From Rhynchonema sp. JSB1_4 (lineage: Eukaryota > Nematoda > Chromadorea > Monhysterida > Xyalidae): a stretch of 64,000 nucleotides of DNA. Both the position numbers and the translations under genes were made by a program. Below, one piece after another: positions 36,334 through 48,172 of the stretch; the first letter of the stretch is position 1, and the number at the start of each line of letters is the position of its first letter. The stretch covers positions 25,768 to 89,767 of the forward strand of contig JASAMV010005105.1 of the NCBI GenBank assembly GCA_030248065.1, given 5' to 3'. Below the pieces are notes generated by a model. The model worked only from the letters and a program-made list of their open reading frames with translations. It was not told the origin of the DNA and ran no database searches.

Positions 36334-38018
36334 ACAAATGCATGGTGAGAAGGAAGCTGCAGTCCTGCATTAATTGACAGATGTCAGGTTCACGTATGCG
36401 TTTACGCTGAGGTTGTGGGTTCACGTGAGGCTACAAACCGGCTCCTAGTTACCGTAGCAATGTGGCGGTGCCTATGTATGCCTATGCCTTGTGTATGCAC
36501 AAGTACAAATATGTGGTGTGGTGTGGTAAAGAAACGTACCTAATTTATACGATGTGTCTTCTTTGAGTGGCAACAGCGTATCCATCACGTCATATGACAG
36601 CCTGGGTGCCGGTGTATGCGACATTGACGAAAAAACCAGGCCGCTGAGCACTGGCCAGCCAGCACTTTTGAAAATGAATCAAATACACATACTTCTTGAT
36701 GCTATTTTTTTCAATACCTATCAAACATGGAAGAATTCCCGTTAGGCACAAGCGCGGAACTTTCAATAAGAGAAGCTAGCGCCAGAAAAGGCCACACTCT
36801 GTGGTACGCGCGGTCAAAGCAAATCAAAGTACACGAGCAGCATCAGCTGTGGCGTGGGAGTCGGCAGCTATACATACTACAACAATAGCATGTGACCGAC
36901 GAAAACTAGCGCAAAAAAACGAGCAAGTTTTACGCACACAACTTTTTGCAGTTTCAATTTTGCTATCAATGGTCCAGTGCGTAACTGCTATAATCAAGTC
37001 ATCGCACAGTGCGTACAGTACCAGCTGCAATTCTAGACAATGTTACGCCTGCGGAGACTCGGTCTGCCTGCAGGCAACTGTATGGTAAAAAAACAAGCCA
37101 GTGGAGCCTTGCGCCAAGCCTGCACACGCCTCTGGAAGCCTGCAGCCGCTTGCGGGCTCGGCGCAGGCGCAGCGGCCTACCGCAGTATCACAATCTCATG
37201 AACCACATTTAAGGTAAGTTTCTCGTAACGGGTTTAGATGCGAGCAATTTGCACCGGAATGGACATAAAGGGGAAACACGCAGGTGCAACTGACTTTGGC
37301 AGCTTTCACTCAGCGGCCGAGTGTCGGCTGGGTGCAGAGAGACCAGATAACATTTCATTGTGAAGTGAAAGAATCCGTGCGATGCAAGCGACAACTACAC
37401 ATGCCCAATACAAAACTGTTAAAGCTCAAATGTACAGTATACACAGCTGGCCCAGGCAGTTTCTGTGGTCGTTTTTTTTCTTGAAATCTCGGTCCGGACC
37501 CCAGTAGAATTCGATTCACGAAAATATGTACCTCCCGCCGCGACCTGGACTGTTAGCCACGTATATGCATTAGCTGGTTGAGCGAGAAAAATAACAACAA
37601 CAATAACCAATAAACATATTTTGGGTCTTGGGTGCGAAAAAGCCAAAAAATACTCAGTCGCTATTTTTAATGCGCCAAATTCCCGAAAGCGCTATCAATT
37701 GCGTTAGCGCATAATGTTTCAGAGCGTCACACAACAAACAAACACGTTTGCGCTTTCTGGAATTCGATCCATTACTTATGGTATGTATGTACAAGCTTCA
37801 TATTCAGATTCGCGAGCACAGCACATTTCCATAATTGGTTAGTGCCGTCGTGGCCGGGGGCCTTCGCGCGCTGTGCGGTCCGATCAGGTCATAAGGCCAG
37901 CAAAGCAGCTTGGCCAGCGCTGTTGTCGACACATTTATCACTCATGCCACACTGTCTGCCGCGCGTTTGCAATCATTTCGGTTCAACACTTGTGCAATCT
38001 ATTGGGAATATTAGCTTG
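36334..38018. other. Intergenic, nothing recognised
   Basis: No coding evidence. A lone arm of the fold-back seen at 4421 lies near 37015. Confidence 0.4.
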
Positions 38019-38245
38019 TATAGTCTGTCCATCAGCTCATGGCACTTTGTTTGGGAGGTTCAGGTTCCGCTGTGAAAAATAGTTCCTCCGCACGGTAATG
38101 TCAGAGAAAACGGCGCACAAAAATAAAATAAAAACCGATTTCTCTTTCTTTTCTTTTTCCTAAGCCAACCGGAACCTGAACAGCACTGGATCCTGTCAAG
38201 CTTTTCAGCTGACAAAAAGTGTCATGAGCTGATGGACGGACTATA
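38019..38245. mobile_element. MITE family TATAGTCC, copy 4
   Basis: 227 bp with TATAGTCTGTCCATCAGCTC and GAGCTGATGGACGGACTATA ends, next to TG and CC. The TA at each end is consistent with a TA duplication. Confidence 0.7.
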
Positions 38246-38407
38246 CCTACAATTTTGTCCTTGTATACAGTTCATTGGGCACAAACGGCGAAGCACGTTC
38301 CACCAGCCTGATGTTCAAGTGCTGTCGTTTTTTCGCACACGATTTTCAAGGGGTACTATGCCATGCGCCAGAAAACGCCGGCTTTGCTTGCACGAGTGCT
38401 TTTGTTG

Positions 38408-38584
38408 ATATTCCGAGACGTTCGGGCCAAGAAGTTCAAGCCCGACCGATTCAGGCCCAGTTTTGCGGGCCCGGCCGATTCAGGCCCAGCATATTTGACC
38501 CATTTATAGGCCTGGCTTAGGCTCCAGTCGGGCCTGAATGGCCGGGCCTGAACCTGTGCCCCGGGACTGAACCGTCGCACAATA
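38408..38584 (-). mobile_element. GGCCTGAA-rich hAT-like MITE, copy 3, with TSD
   Basis: 177 bp. Ends ATATTCCGAGACGTTCGGGC and GAACCGTCGCACAATAT. Flanking octamers TTTTGTTG (38400-38407) and TTTTGTGG (38585-38592) match 7 of 8. Interior as in copies 1 and 2. Confidence 0.75.
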
Positions 38585-38592
38585 TTTTGTGG

Positions 38593-39543
38593 AGTCAGAG
38601 CAGTTTAACAAATGAAAGTCAAACAGCATGGACCACCCATCGATACGGGTTCGAACACTGCGCGGTTGAATAGGTAAATGGTTTATTTTTGTGCATACTG
38701 TATTTTCATGTTTTTGTCAGACGCGTTGGAGCTTTGGTGAATAATGGGCGGAAGGCGTAAGTGTAGCATCAGCCAGCTATGGGTCAATGGGCATGTACAT
38801 ATGCATGCACATGTGTATGAAAAGCTTATAATGTCGACATGTTTATCGCCTCGGCCCGACACATACACAGGCATGCGCACATTTGAGAATTTTTAACAGA
38901 GAGCTGTTTAAAAAAAAAGCGGGCATAAGCAAGCACCGTGTGTACAAGGCAGTGGGAAAGTTGTCTTTGGTGTTCCTCACAGCACCCATCTTAGCAACTA
39001 ACCACAGACCAAAATGTCAAGCAAGGCGATGCAAGTTTCACCGCGACCATGCCTTTTGATCACGGGCACATTTTATCCTCTGAAGAGTTTGTGCTCAAGC
39101 AAGCAGCAGCCACAGTTCAGAGTTTTTTTGCACACAGACTGTCTCATAATGTTGCATTGCACTTTTCAGTTGACGTCTCGGCCCAACTGACATGGCTTTT
39201 GGACACACACTTGTTTTGTGAAACGCTCTGTTGGACATTTGTGAGACACGTTGGCAGGATTTACATACTTCTGTTTGAGGGGAAGAGTTTATACGTATGT
39301 ATGTATAGTATACGAACGCGTAAATGCGTATTCGGGACGGGCGATTGCGGTAAATTTTCAAATCGAAATGGGTTCAGATCATTTAACCGGCAAACCGTTA
39401 ATTTTCTTCAGTGGTTTCCACGACATACGTGTGTACATAGAAGTCGCTTGCAAGCGAGATCGTCCCGTTCAGAAACGTTGATAAACAAAAAAATAAAAAA
39501 TACAGAAAGAAAAAACTAAGGTATAAATTATTCTGTGACATAC
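38593..39543. other. Intergenic or intron of receptor B; nothing recognised
   Basis: No downstream receptor exon was recognised. A GGGTTCGAACACTGCG word near 38648 resembles a B-box but lacks a convincing partner. Confidence 0.4.
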
Positions 39544-40396
39544 CATTTGCGTTCATCGAAAATCTGGCAACGATATGCGTGAAGTTGTTGTGCATGTTCT
39601 CCATGATGCGCTCATAGTTCCAGACTTCGCCGCGTTCGCGGTCGTGCGCCACCGCTTCGCGGATCGAGTTCATTTGAAAAAAACACTCGGTCGACACGGG
39701 GCCACCGCGATTCAGATACGAATTGAAGACGAACATATAGCGACGCTGCCAATTGTTGGCGATGATCACCTGCTTGACTGTATCGCCGAGCAGATTATAG
39801 GTGCCCGAATGTCTCGTCAGCAGTTTGTATTCGCCGGCCTTGTCATTCAGGGTCGACACCTGTCCAATGGTTGTGATCACCGGAATGCCACTGTGCCACA
39901 ACGGCGACAGACGGGCGATCGGCGCCAGCGCGTACACGTTCGCGTAGCCGACAATGACATCTAGTCGATGGCTGATGAAGGCCGTAATGGCCACAAACGG
40001 GCCGATCGTGTCCGACGCCTGGGTGTCGTTGAAATAGGGCACGATGGAGCCGGGCGGCAGGAGACGCCGCTCGTAGTACACGTCATGTAGCGCGACGTCA
40101 ATGACGGGCTGGACGCCCAGGATTGTGATGTGGAACGGATTGTGCACCTCGTCGGTCGAACCGCGACGCGGTTTGCGCTCGGGCAACGGTAGCATCATGT
40201 AGAACGGGTAGGTGACGTTTGCCTGCCCGGCTAGATGGTCGGCCAATGCGCACGTTGGCAGGGAGACATGTTTATGCTGTTGCTTATCCATCGACAAGTT
40301 GCGACGATGGCGATAAGCCGAACCGCAATAGAGCAGCAGGTGGACGAAGAATAGCGACTGGATGCGTACCGAAATCATGTTCAACGGAATTATCAT
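39544..40396 (-). CDS. ANF-receptor-like ligand-binding protein B, first exon (partial)
   Basis: 284 codons plus one base. The start is taken at the ATG at 40396; another in-frame ATG at 40378 gives the same hydrophobic signal peptide (SLFFVHLLLYCGSA). A basic linker follows, then YMMLPLPE, NPFHITILGVQPVIDVALHD, DTQASDTIGPFVAITAF, VIVGYANVYALAPIARLSPL, W...IPVITTIGQVSTLNDK, YKLLTRHSGTY and TECFFQM. This is the first part of an ANF_receptor ligand-binding fold, with the ANVYALAPIARLSPLW core best preserved. The exon ends AACGCAAATG|GTATGT (donor 39538-39543). Without splicing, the frame would read a short unrelated tail. It shares most landmarks with C and D. The cytoplasmic domains were not found. 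Confidence 0.85.
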
Positions 40397-41727
40397 ACCA
40401 GAGCTGTTTCGGTTCTGGGAATAATCGCTGTGCTGAAACTGACAATGCAATCAGGCAGTGAATAATTTGCTTGCTATTGTGCAACTAAATTACTGTAAGA
40501 ATACTTGAAAAGTATAATAGCATTTTTGAAGGCACGGATTAACATATCTTTTAGCCACCGGCGTCCAGAAAGATGATGCCACGTGGTCTGCGAACACCTC
40601 ACAAAGTTAAACTACACTTTGATGGTTCACCTGTAGAACACCTGGAAGCAGCCGGACATTAAGCGCGCCCATGAAAGGATTGTGTTTTGCACGGAGGCGT
40701 CTTTAATATCCTCGTTTTTTGAAAAGCGGAATGCAGCATTGAGCTCACACATAGTCTATGCATCTACCTATTCAACGAACCGGCACAGTTTGCATAGGCG
40801 GGTAATGTAAATGACACAGTTTGACAGCATGTTTACTACTTTTAGCAGCAGTTCCCAGCGGAAATGAGCAGTTTTGTTCCAGACGCGCAGCGCAAACGAG
40901 ACATGTCCACACTTGAATCATGACTGTTACAACGAATACATAAGCTGGTGGAACTCGTCAGAGAGCAAGGCGGAATGAACAACACAATATGCCCACCCTT
41001 TATAGTCTGCACATGACCTCTACATCGACAAAGTTGATATTCTCCAACTTTATATACATATACCTTGCTTTGCCCATGTGTCCACGCGAAATGTTTGATT
41101 AGTGTTGCAAATTTCCCTTCCTTTCTCCACGAGCTTTGCTTGAATGCACAAAACAGATCGCTTGAATCAATGTTGTCGCTTATCAAAACTGCTAAAGATC
41201 GTTAATGTTCGCGTACATAGCTGAGGAACTATTTTTTAAACTCGCATCAGTTAGTTACCCACAATCTCGGACTCTTGTCAACAGGAAACTATCACTTATC
41301 GGCAGCAACTAACGGTCAGAGTCATCCGTGTAACCAGTATAATGTCGGTACTGTATGTGAGGAGCACACACGTAAATAGTACCTAACAGTGGGAGCTCAA
41401 TGGGCACGATTTTTCTTAGCGTCACCGAGCCAAACCTCCGCTGAATGGACATTAATGCAACGTCCGGTTAACGCTTCCTGGGAGGCAATCACTATCTTGA
41501 AGATATTCGTGTTTCTCGACTGTATGTGAGGAAGTTAGACAGCTAACGCATGTACGCACAGTTATATACCTCCAAGTTAGCAGCTGTTTAGCTCATCATC
41601 ACCCATCTTAGACATGCATGATTGGCTATATTTTAAGAGTCTGGCCCTGGCCCATACCTATTGCTCTCTGACGAGTTAAGTATATTATAACAAGAACGAA
41701 TGTGCCCTTAGGGCATAATACAAGGAT
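40397..41727. other. Upstream of receptor B; nothing recognised
   Basis: Separates receptor B from D. No gene seen. Confidence 0.4.
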
Positions 41728-41962
41728 ATGCTCGCTAATGAAAATGCATAAAAGTTCGATACTTGAGAAATTTGGAATTCGAATTCCACACTGTTGTCGA
41801 AAAACAATCTCCATTCACCATATTGGAAACACAAGTGTTGACCACTTTGGTTTGCGCGTTTTCAGTATGCTGAATCGAGAATGCTTTACAACCACAGTAT
41901 GCAAATTCGAATTCAAAATTTCTATAGTATCGAACTTTTACCCAGCTTCATCAGCGAGCATT
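41728..41962. mobile_element. Inverted-repeat element (ATGCTCGCTAATGA ends)
   Basis: Left ATGCTCGCTAATGAAAATGC, then AAAAGTTCGATACTTGAG and GAATTCGAATTCC. Right is its imperfect inverse, ending TCATCAGCGAGCATT. It is followed directly by the GGGCTCCACCAGATAGACCC repeat also seen at 11732. Confidence 0.55.
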
Positions 41963-42845
41963 AGGCGGCGCTTAGGGCTCCACCAGATAGACCCGAAACC
42001 CGAAACCTATAGTACTTCATTAGTACGGCACTAGTACGGTAGGACACTGTTCATCGAATTCTGCAGCATCGAAAACATAATGTATCAAAGTCGAAAACTT
42101 GTGCTCTTCGACGAAAGGGTCAATGGATAACATATAGCCATCAGAGGACGTTGAGGGCCGAAACCAGCAAAAAGTTGCGGGATCAGCCTGTTCAAGAAAA
42201 TTTGGGCCGCAACCCGTTAAAGCAGCCTGAATGAGCGCGAGAATGGTGCATATGTATGTACAAGGCATTAGGACAGAGTTGACAACCAGCGGTGACTATG
42301 TGCATTTATGACATGTCGATCAGCCGCTTTCGAACTCACAAAATATTCACGTGACGCGACGGTGTGCAAATCATATGGCCGTTTTGTCGATGTACGCGGT
42401 CCTTCCTTGCTCGTGCTGCTAACATCAACGTTGATTAATTAGAGCTTGTGCGACGAGGCCATTCTGCATAATTAAAGTCCGACGGCTAAGAGCACCGATC
42501 GAAAGCCGACTAAAGAAGATGAGAAGTCAATTTCACGCTGGCTCAGAGAGCTTTTCGGACTGATATACAATAGCTGTTCTAGTGCTATATGTACATGCTG
42601 CTTACAGACAGGTACATACAGTACTCGTTTATGGACTAACACTGCAAGTTATGAGCTTGGATTTGACTTCGGGATAAATAAAGTATATGTATACTCTGGC
42701 AATTCTTTTGGGAGAATCACGGATCCGTAAAGCGCAACGTCAGAAGGTCACGTGACCGCTATAGCCACACCAACAAAAAAAAAAAAAAAGAGTATATGTA
42801 CATATACCTACGGGTTTAATGTGCGTATGTAGGCAGCTACCTATG

Positions 42846-43797
42846 TATAGTCCAACTGCGAGCTCATGAGACGACTTTTTTTAAGTTGGCTAGGGTAGAT
42901 CCAATAATGTTCCGGTTCCACACATTTCGAAAACGAGTGAAAGAGAAACGCACGTACCTATTTGGTAAAACCACGCTCTCCACGTCGGTGCGTAAATTCC
43001 CTTTTGACTCCAAAAAATGTGCATTGAACAACGTTAGCTGGTTAGCGGGTTAGCGGGTTGCAGTTTTGCGGGCCTGCTTTCAATTTTGCATTCACACTGG
43101 AAATTTGGAAAAGCGGATTAGCGGGTCCGCTCGTCCGTGCCCGCTGATCCGCTAATCCGCAAAACGCGTTTGTCTTCACAATCCGCGCTGTTTGACTTTT
43201 TTATTTACGAAGGTAATCACCATTCATTTCACTCAATTTCTTGATTTCGGAACAGTTTTAAAAGATACTTTTGTATACATAAATCTACAGATGGATGTTT
43301 AAAAGAGCTACCAAGCAGCAAAATGGAATAAAATTATGGAATTATGGTTAACTTAACCGAGATGCCAGCAGAATAAATAAATAAATAAAAAGCTTCCAAT
43401 GAACACAGCATGTTGAATTATCCATGTGCAAACTTTTTTATACTCCAGTACTGTTTTCAAAGCAAAATAAACATTTCTGCCCAAATTCGCAAAAAATAGA
43501 ACCGGTTCTAATTGCAAAAAGCGGATTAATCCGCTTTGCATTGTGAGGCGCACGCACTTAGCGGGTTAGTGGGTGTGAGAACCAGCTGACCCGCTAATCC
43601 GCTAACCCGCTAATCTGCCTTTACATTGTGAATGCAAAACCGTGCGCATCTCGCCAGCTAATCCGCTTGCATTGTGAATGCGGCCTAACTTGTCATCATC
43701 TCACTCCGCCCAGTCTCTTTCTCTTGTTTTCAAAACACATTGAATGTGGCCAAGCAAACTTTAAAAAAAGTGTCTCATGAGCTCGTCGTTTGACTAT
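42846..43797. mobile_element. MITE family TATAGTCC, copy 5, split by another element
   Basis: Outer ends TATAGTCCAACTGCGAGCTC, then CATGAGACGAC, and the inverse GTGTCTCATGAGCTCGTCG..GACTATT. The family interior (AAAACGAGTGAAAGAGAAAC..TCTTTCTCTTGTTTTC) is interrupted by the element at 43018-43686. Confidence 0.65.
43018..43686. mobile_element. AATCCGCTAACCCGC-family element, nested
   Basis: About 670 bp. Multiple TTAGCGGGTTAGCGGGTT words on the left and CCCGCTAATCCGCTAACCCG words on the right. Terminal words resemble GCATTCACAATGCAAGCGG in inverse orientation (CCGCTTGCATTGTGAATGCG at the right end). The middle is AT-rich without coding capacity. A shorter relative is at 18968-19325. Confidence 0.6.
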
Positions 43798-45371
43798 TAA
43801 GCACACCGATATGCAGGAGGTCTCCACAGCCTTTATCTCTGAGTACAAGCCGATTATACGTAATTATATGTATATACGTGTACCATAGATAGCGATACAA
43901 AGCGGTGTCCAATCGGAAAAACAATCAGCGTTGATGGGTCTGGGGAAGTATTAAGAGTCTTCTTACACTGTGATTGTTCCATCTCTGTAAACGTGACATC
44001 GATGCGTCAATTCAATGAAAAAAGACACAGATTACTGTTTTCAAATCCGACTTATTCCTCCAGCTGACGTACATGTACATAGCCATTGATAATATTGACT
44101 GCATAATATCATGCAGCACTCGGTACAAAGAGCGCCAATGTGTGTGGTTGTTTTTGGAGCGAACGACTGACCATTATCCTTCCGAAAGCCAGACAGCTCC
44201 TAATTGGCTTTTGCTTGCTTGACACAGCCTGTACTCAAGCTTGGGTATAATGTCCGCAGAACAAGCAGTTACGGTCGACATTTTTTGTCACGAAGTAAGG
44301 TATGTATGTACGTACGTATGTTTGTATGTATATGTATACCTCGGCCCTCGTGTCTGGTTGAGCGGCCGCGTGGAGCAGTGCCTGAGCGTTAAGTGGGACA
44401 GCGAAGGGGATACACTCCTCGAGAAATCGTGGTCGAAAAATGATTTTTCCCCCACTGGCTGTGGCTCTACCCCCGCTATGCACAGGTGTGACGAAAACTC
44501 TGTTTATGAGCTTGCACGCAGTGATGCTACAGCCCGGCAATAACATCTGGTTATGGGGCTTTTCGGAGGCAAATTTGCCAGAGGCGTTCGCACTGACGAG
44601 CTCTGGCGCCTCGGTCTGTCTGCGAAAGCAGGGCGAAACAGAGCAACATTACTGCACTGAGCACATTGTTCCAGTTGCGTCGTTTCTCTCTGTGTCTCTT
44701 GTACTGTCTTGGAGTAGGCCCGTTACAAAAATATGATCTCTATTAAACATGCACAGAGTGGCAAAGGTGATGAAAATTGCAAAGTAATAAAATAAACCTC
44801 AAACGCGACAAGCAATATTCATTGCTTGCGCTCATAATGAGCTATAAAACCCGTGTACTTTGCACGTATAAGCCACACATTGTAGGAACACGTGAAAAAA
44901 ACGTGTTGCAACAAGCGCCAGCTGCGTTTGGGGCGCGTCTGCGACGTTCTGCGGGTCGACGACAGTAGGATTAGCCAAAAACATCGCTCTTTCCATCTGC
45001 GCGCACTGCATTCGCATTCGCCATTCGCAGCGCAATGAAGCAACAGCGGAATAAAGTCCCCGTCGTTTCTATGCAAAAAAGAACGTGTGGACAAATGCAC
45101 TGCAAGCAACTCTGGTCATTTTATGTATAAATGTACAAATAGGTAACTTCGATGCGACCAGAAAGCACAATATTCGAATATGTACGTGGGGCTTAACGGG
45201 CTATGAATTCCAGCATTGTTTTCGTAAACAAATCCTGCCACTCTTTCCACCACAACAGCTCACCATTGTACTCATTATTTGCTTTAGATACGCAATTTTT
45301 GCATTTTATGATTTGTTAGTAATATAGTAGCGATTTTTTATATAACTGCACTCATATCGATTGAGCAAGCT
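43798..45371. other. Intergenic or putative 3' region of receptor D; nothing recognised
   Basis: No supported exon. Ends of GGCTTATACTA-type elements may be present near 44950-44970 (GTCGACGACAGTAGGATTAG). Confidence 0.35.
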
Positions 45372-45560
45372 AAAGGCGAACTACACCAACACGAACCCGA
45401 TTTCGAAGGTGGTGTGTATTCAAAACGAATAGAAAGAGAAACCATCATGCTCCACTTTGTATTCTTCAACGTGTAACATTTCCCAAATCAGCAGCCACGT
45501 CAGAATGTTTCACCACTCTGCCAGCTGCGAAATCGGGCTCGTGTTGGCGTAGTTTGCCTA
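45372..45560. mobile_element. CCAACACGAGCCCGATTTCG-family MITE, complete copy
   Basis: Left AAGGCGAACTACACCAACAC then GAACCCGATTTCG. Right CGAAATCGGGCTCGTGTTGG then CGTAGTTTGCCTA. About 189 bp. Flanking TA on each side may be a TA duplication. Very similar to the copy at 59524. Confidence 0.7.
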
Positions 45561-45582
45561 TGCCTTTGCCCAACGACCTTTG

Positions 45583-45825
45583 ATTACAACGCCCATGGTG
45601 CAAGTGCAGCATAGCCACACGCAACTATACCCGCACATTGTAGTAAGGGGTCACTGGCGGCACCTGATGTTTCAATCGACCAGTTAGCTGGGAAATTTTG
45701 GGGTTTGCAGACCGTGCGCTTCGTCTCTGACGTCGTTCCGGGCGCAAACCAACGAAGTCAAAGGGGCAGCAGCCGAAATCCGCCAGTGAGCAACACGCGT
45801 TATGCGTGTCACACGCATGTATATC
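45583..45825. repeat. Second copy of the CGTCTCTGACGT repeat
   Basis: Shares TTTGATTACAAC, GTGCGCTTCGTCTCTGACGT and neighbouring words with 34955-35175. It lies just beyond the last recognised donor of receptor D, so in its putative intron. Confidence 0.4.
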
Positions 45826-45860
45826 ACGACGACCTTGTATGTAGGTAATATGTAGCTCAC

Positions 45861-47838
45861 CATTTGTGTGCATCGATATGCGAATGAGCAGCTCGACCAG
45901 TTCCTGTTCACGCGGTGAAACATCGTCCGGCTCTCGTTCGGTGACGATGGCGTAATTCCAGAAGGACTGCTGCGGCACGTTGAATGCCGCGCGAATGGAG
46001 TCCAGCTGGAAACAACACTCGGTACGGGAACCTCGGACGGCCGACGGGACCGGAATGTCGTTGAACAGGAAAAAGAACCGTTCCGACCAGCCCAGCGAGA
46101 GCAGAATCTGCAATATTGGGCGTTGATTGACTGGAACCGTATATGGTTTTAGAAGGGTTTTTTTATTAGAGGGGGCTTCTATTCGGAGAAACTTCTATTT
46201 TGTTCAGGTGGGTTTGACGAAAAAATAACCTCGTCATTTACAGTGATAAACGGGATGAAATCTGAAAATACTGCAGGAAAGGGTGTTTAGTGAGCAAGAA
46301 ATGCTCTTTAAGACAGAAAAGTTACAATCATTGAACACAAATAGTATTACTAAAAAGGAGCAGTGGCGCCAACTACGCCAACGCGAGCCTCATTTCGGAG
46401 GTGGCAGAATAATGAAACATTCAGACGTGGCTGCTCATTTGAGAACTGCTACGCGATGCAGAATACAACGTTGTGCACGAGGATTTTCTCTTTCTTTGCG
46501 TTTTGAAAGTACACCATCTCCGAAATCGGGCTCGTTTAGTTCGCCTTTACAATTTGCTGTAGGTTATCTTTCGTACGGCCGCGCGTGCGTTGGGTTGGCT
46601 GGATGGATTTCCGTCAAATTTGTAGCACTAAGGCTGCGAGCAGATAAACGCGGAATGGCAGATTTCTGCATTCCGCATTCCGGGTTTTTTCTTGGTTTTT
46701 AATTTTTTTTGAACTTTTTTTTAAAAAAAAAAAAAAACAAAAACCAACAAAAACACCACAACCCAAAAAAAAAAAAACGAAAAAAAAAAACAAATAAAAC
46801 AAAACCACTTAACGTACACGTTACCACAACATCAATCAACCAATGCTGGCTTGTACTAATGTTGTCAACGCACCTGCCTGGTTTTCGTACAAACGTCGTC
46901 GATGCTCGTCTGTTCTATCCAGTATATTTCCTAATTTGGGCTGCTCTCTGCACGATCGCGCTGTTGTTTGCACGATTCACAGGCAGTTGGGTCGACAGCA
47001 ATAGCATTAGTCCGAATATGCTCACCTCCCTGGCGAATTCGCCGAGCGGTCGGTAGGTGCCGGAGATGCGCGTCAACAGCTTGTAACTGTGCGTTTTGTC
47101 GTCGAGCGTGGTGACGAGTCCTGTTGTGCTGATCACGGGCACCGACCACAGATGCGAGTAGCGGGCAATCGCTGCCAGACCGTACACATTCGCGTAGCCG
47201 ATGATCGCGTGCACTCTGACACAATATGGCCGGATCAAGAAAGCAGGTGACAATATTGTATGCCATTAACCGCCGTTGATGCAGTGTCGCTTGGCAGACG
47301 TTGTATATTCTACATATCCACAGAATACGACAGTGCTTGCTCAACGCTGGGAACACTGCATCTGCATGCATATTGCTTAATTCAGTCGACCTGTCTAATA
47401 ATAATAGGAGCGCACTCATTCTTGTGTTGTGCAACTGGGTGGCATTCAAATATGTCATATTCACAAAATACACGAGTTCACCACAAAAGAAAACATCCCC
47501 ATCTCAATGCGATTAGGCTTAAAATGGAATCATATTCAACAATAGAGCACCACAACTCACTACCGTGTCAGGCGCACGTTAAACCAATCAATCGCTTACC
47601 TGTGGCGCATGTACGCCTCAATGACAACCTGTGGCCCGACCGCGTCCGACAATTCTGTATCGACGTATTCACAAGTGATCACAAGCTGATCGGATCGCAA
47701 CAGTCCTTTGGCATAAATATAACTCAACGCCAAGTCGATCACCGGTTGAACACGTTGTTGGGTGATGTTGAATGGGTTGTACAACGCGTTGCCCCAGAGG
47801 ATCGGCAGCGGGATCAGCACGTAGATGGGGAACATCAT
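45861..47838 (-). CDS. ANF-receptor-like ligand-binding protein D, three exons (partial)
   Basis: Exons at 47600-47838, 47026-47215 and 45861-46107 join with consistent phases. Donor CACAG|GTAAGC meets acceptor GTCAG|AGTG (phase 2). Donor GGGAG|GTGAGC meets ATTGCAG|ATTC (phase 0). The last donor CAAATG|GTGAGC is phase 1, as in A-C. The protein has NPFNIT, VQPVIDLALS, DTELSDAVGPQVVIEAY, AIIGYANVYGLAAIARYSHL, W.VPVISTTGLVTTLDDK, YKLLTRISGTY and TECCFQL, so it is the same ANF_receptor-type domain. The first ATG (47838; MMFPIYVLIPLP) already lies at the start of the domain, so the signal peptide is absent or on an unseen upstream exon. The frame continues upstream without an ATG only to a TTG. 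Introns of 384 and 918 bp interrupt positions that are continuous in A, B and C. Intron 2 is mostly transposons. Confidence 0.85.
46368..46552. mobile_element. CCAACACGAGCCCGATTTCG-family MITE in intron 2 of receptor D
   Basis: Ends GCGCCAACTACGCCAACGCG then AGCCTCATTTCGG, and ATCTCCGAAATCGGGCTCGT then TTAGTTCGCC. It keeps the internal GAAACATTCAGACGTGGCTG and TTTCTCTTTCTTTGCG words. Confidence 0.6.
46690..46800. repeat. A-rich low-complexity tract in intron 2 of receptor D
   Basis: T/A homopolymers followed by AAAAC/AACCAAC-type sequence with almost no G. On the sense strand this is a T/G-rich tract inside the intron. Confidence 0.75.
46848..47012. mobile_element. MITE family GGCTTATACTA, copy in intron 2 of receptor D
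   Basis: Left GGCTTGTACTAATGTTGTCA then ACGCACCTG. Right CAGGCAGTTGGGTCGACAGC then AATAGCATTAGTCC. It lies 8 bp from the intron's 5' splice site at 47020-47025. Confidence 0.7.
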
Positions 47839-48172
47839 TGATTGATTGGTGCGATGTGACAATCAGTTCGATCGCTCATTGATTCATTGAATCCTAGTTC
47901 GAAACCAATGATCGATTAATAACTGATCTACTGACCAGTTCTGTCGCTTTCTCTGAACAACCAATACCATGAGTGGCGATCTGCCATCTAACATAAAAGA
48001 CCATAAAAGACAAGCTACAGAACTTCAGTCAAATACAAGTGTATATACTGTCAACAAAAATTCGCTCAGACATTCTAGTTGCATCATACGTTGGAGAGCC
48101 CAGCTTTGGTTCATTGATTATCTTTTTCGCGTCACGTGATGTCACGGCATGCTTCAACTGCAACGACACGGA
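47839..48172. other. Upstream of receptor D
   Basis: Short ATTGATTG / ATCGATTAAT words. No signal-peptide exon was recognised here. Confidence 0.35.

Noticed and set aside
42020..42268. Minus frame with ..SSDGYMLSIDPFVEEHKFS.., possible downstream exon of receptor D
   Set aside because: Protein-like composition but no family match, and the adjacent sequence is a dispersed repeat; not enough evidence.
44345..44440. Possible tRNA-like sequence (CTGGTTGAGCGGCC...)
   Set aside because: No B-box at the right spacing and no stem pairing.
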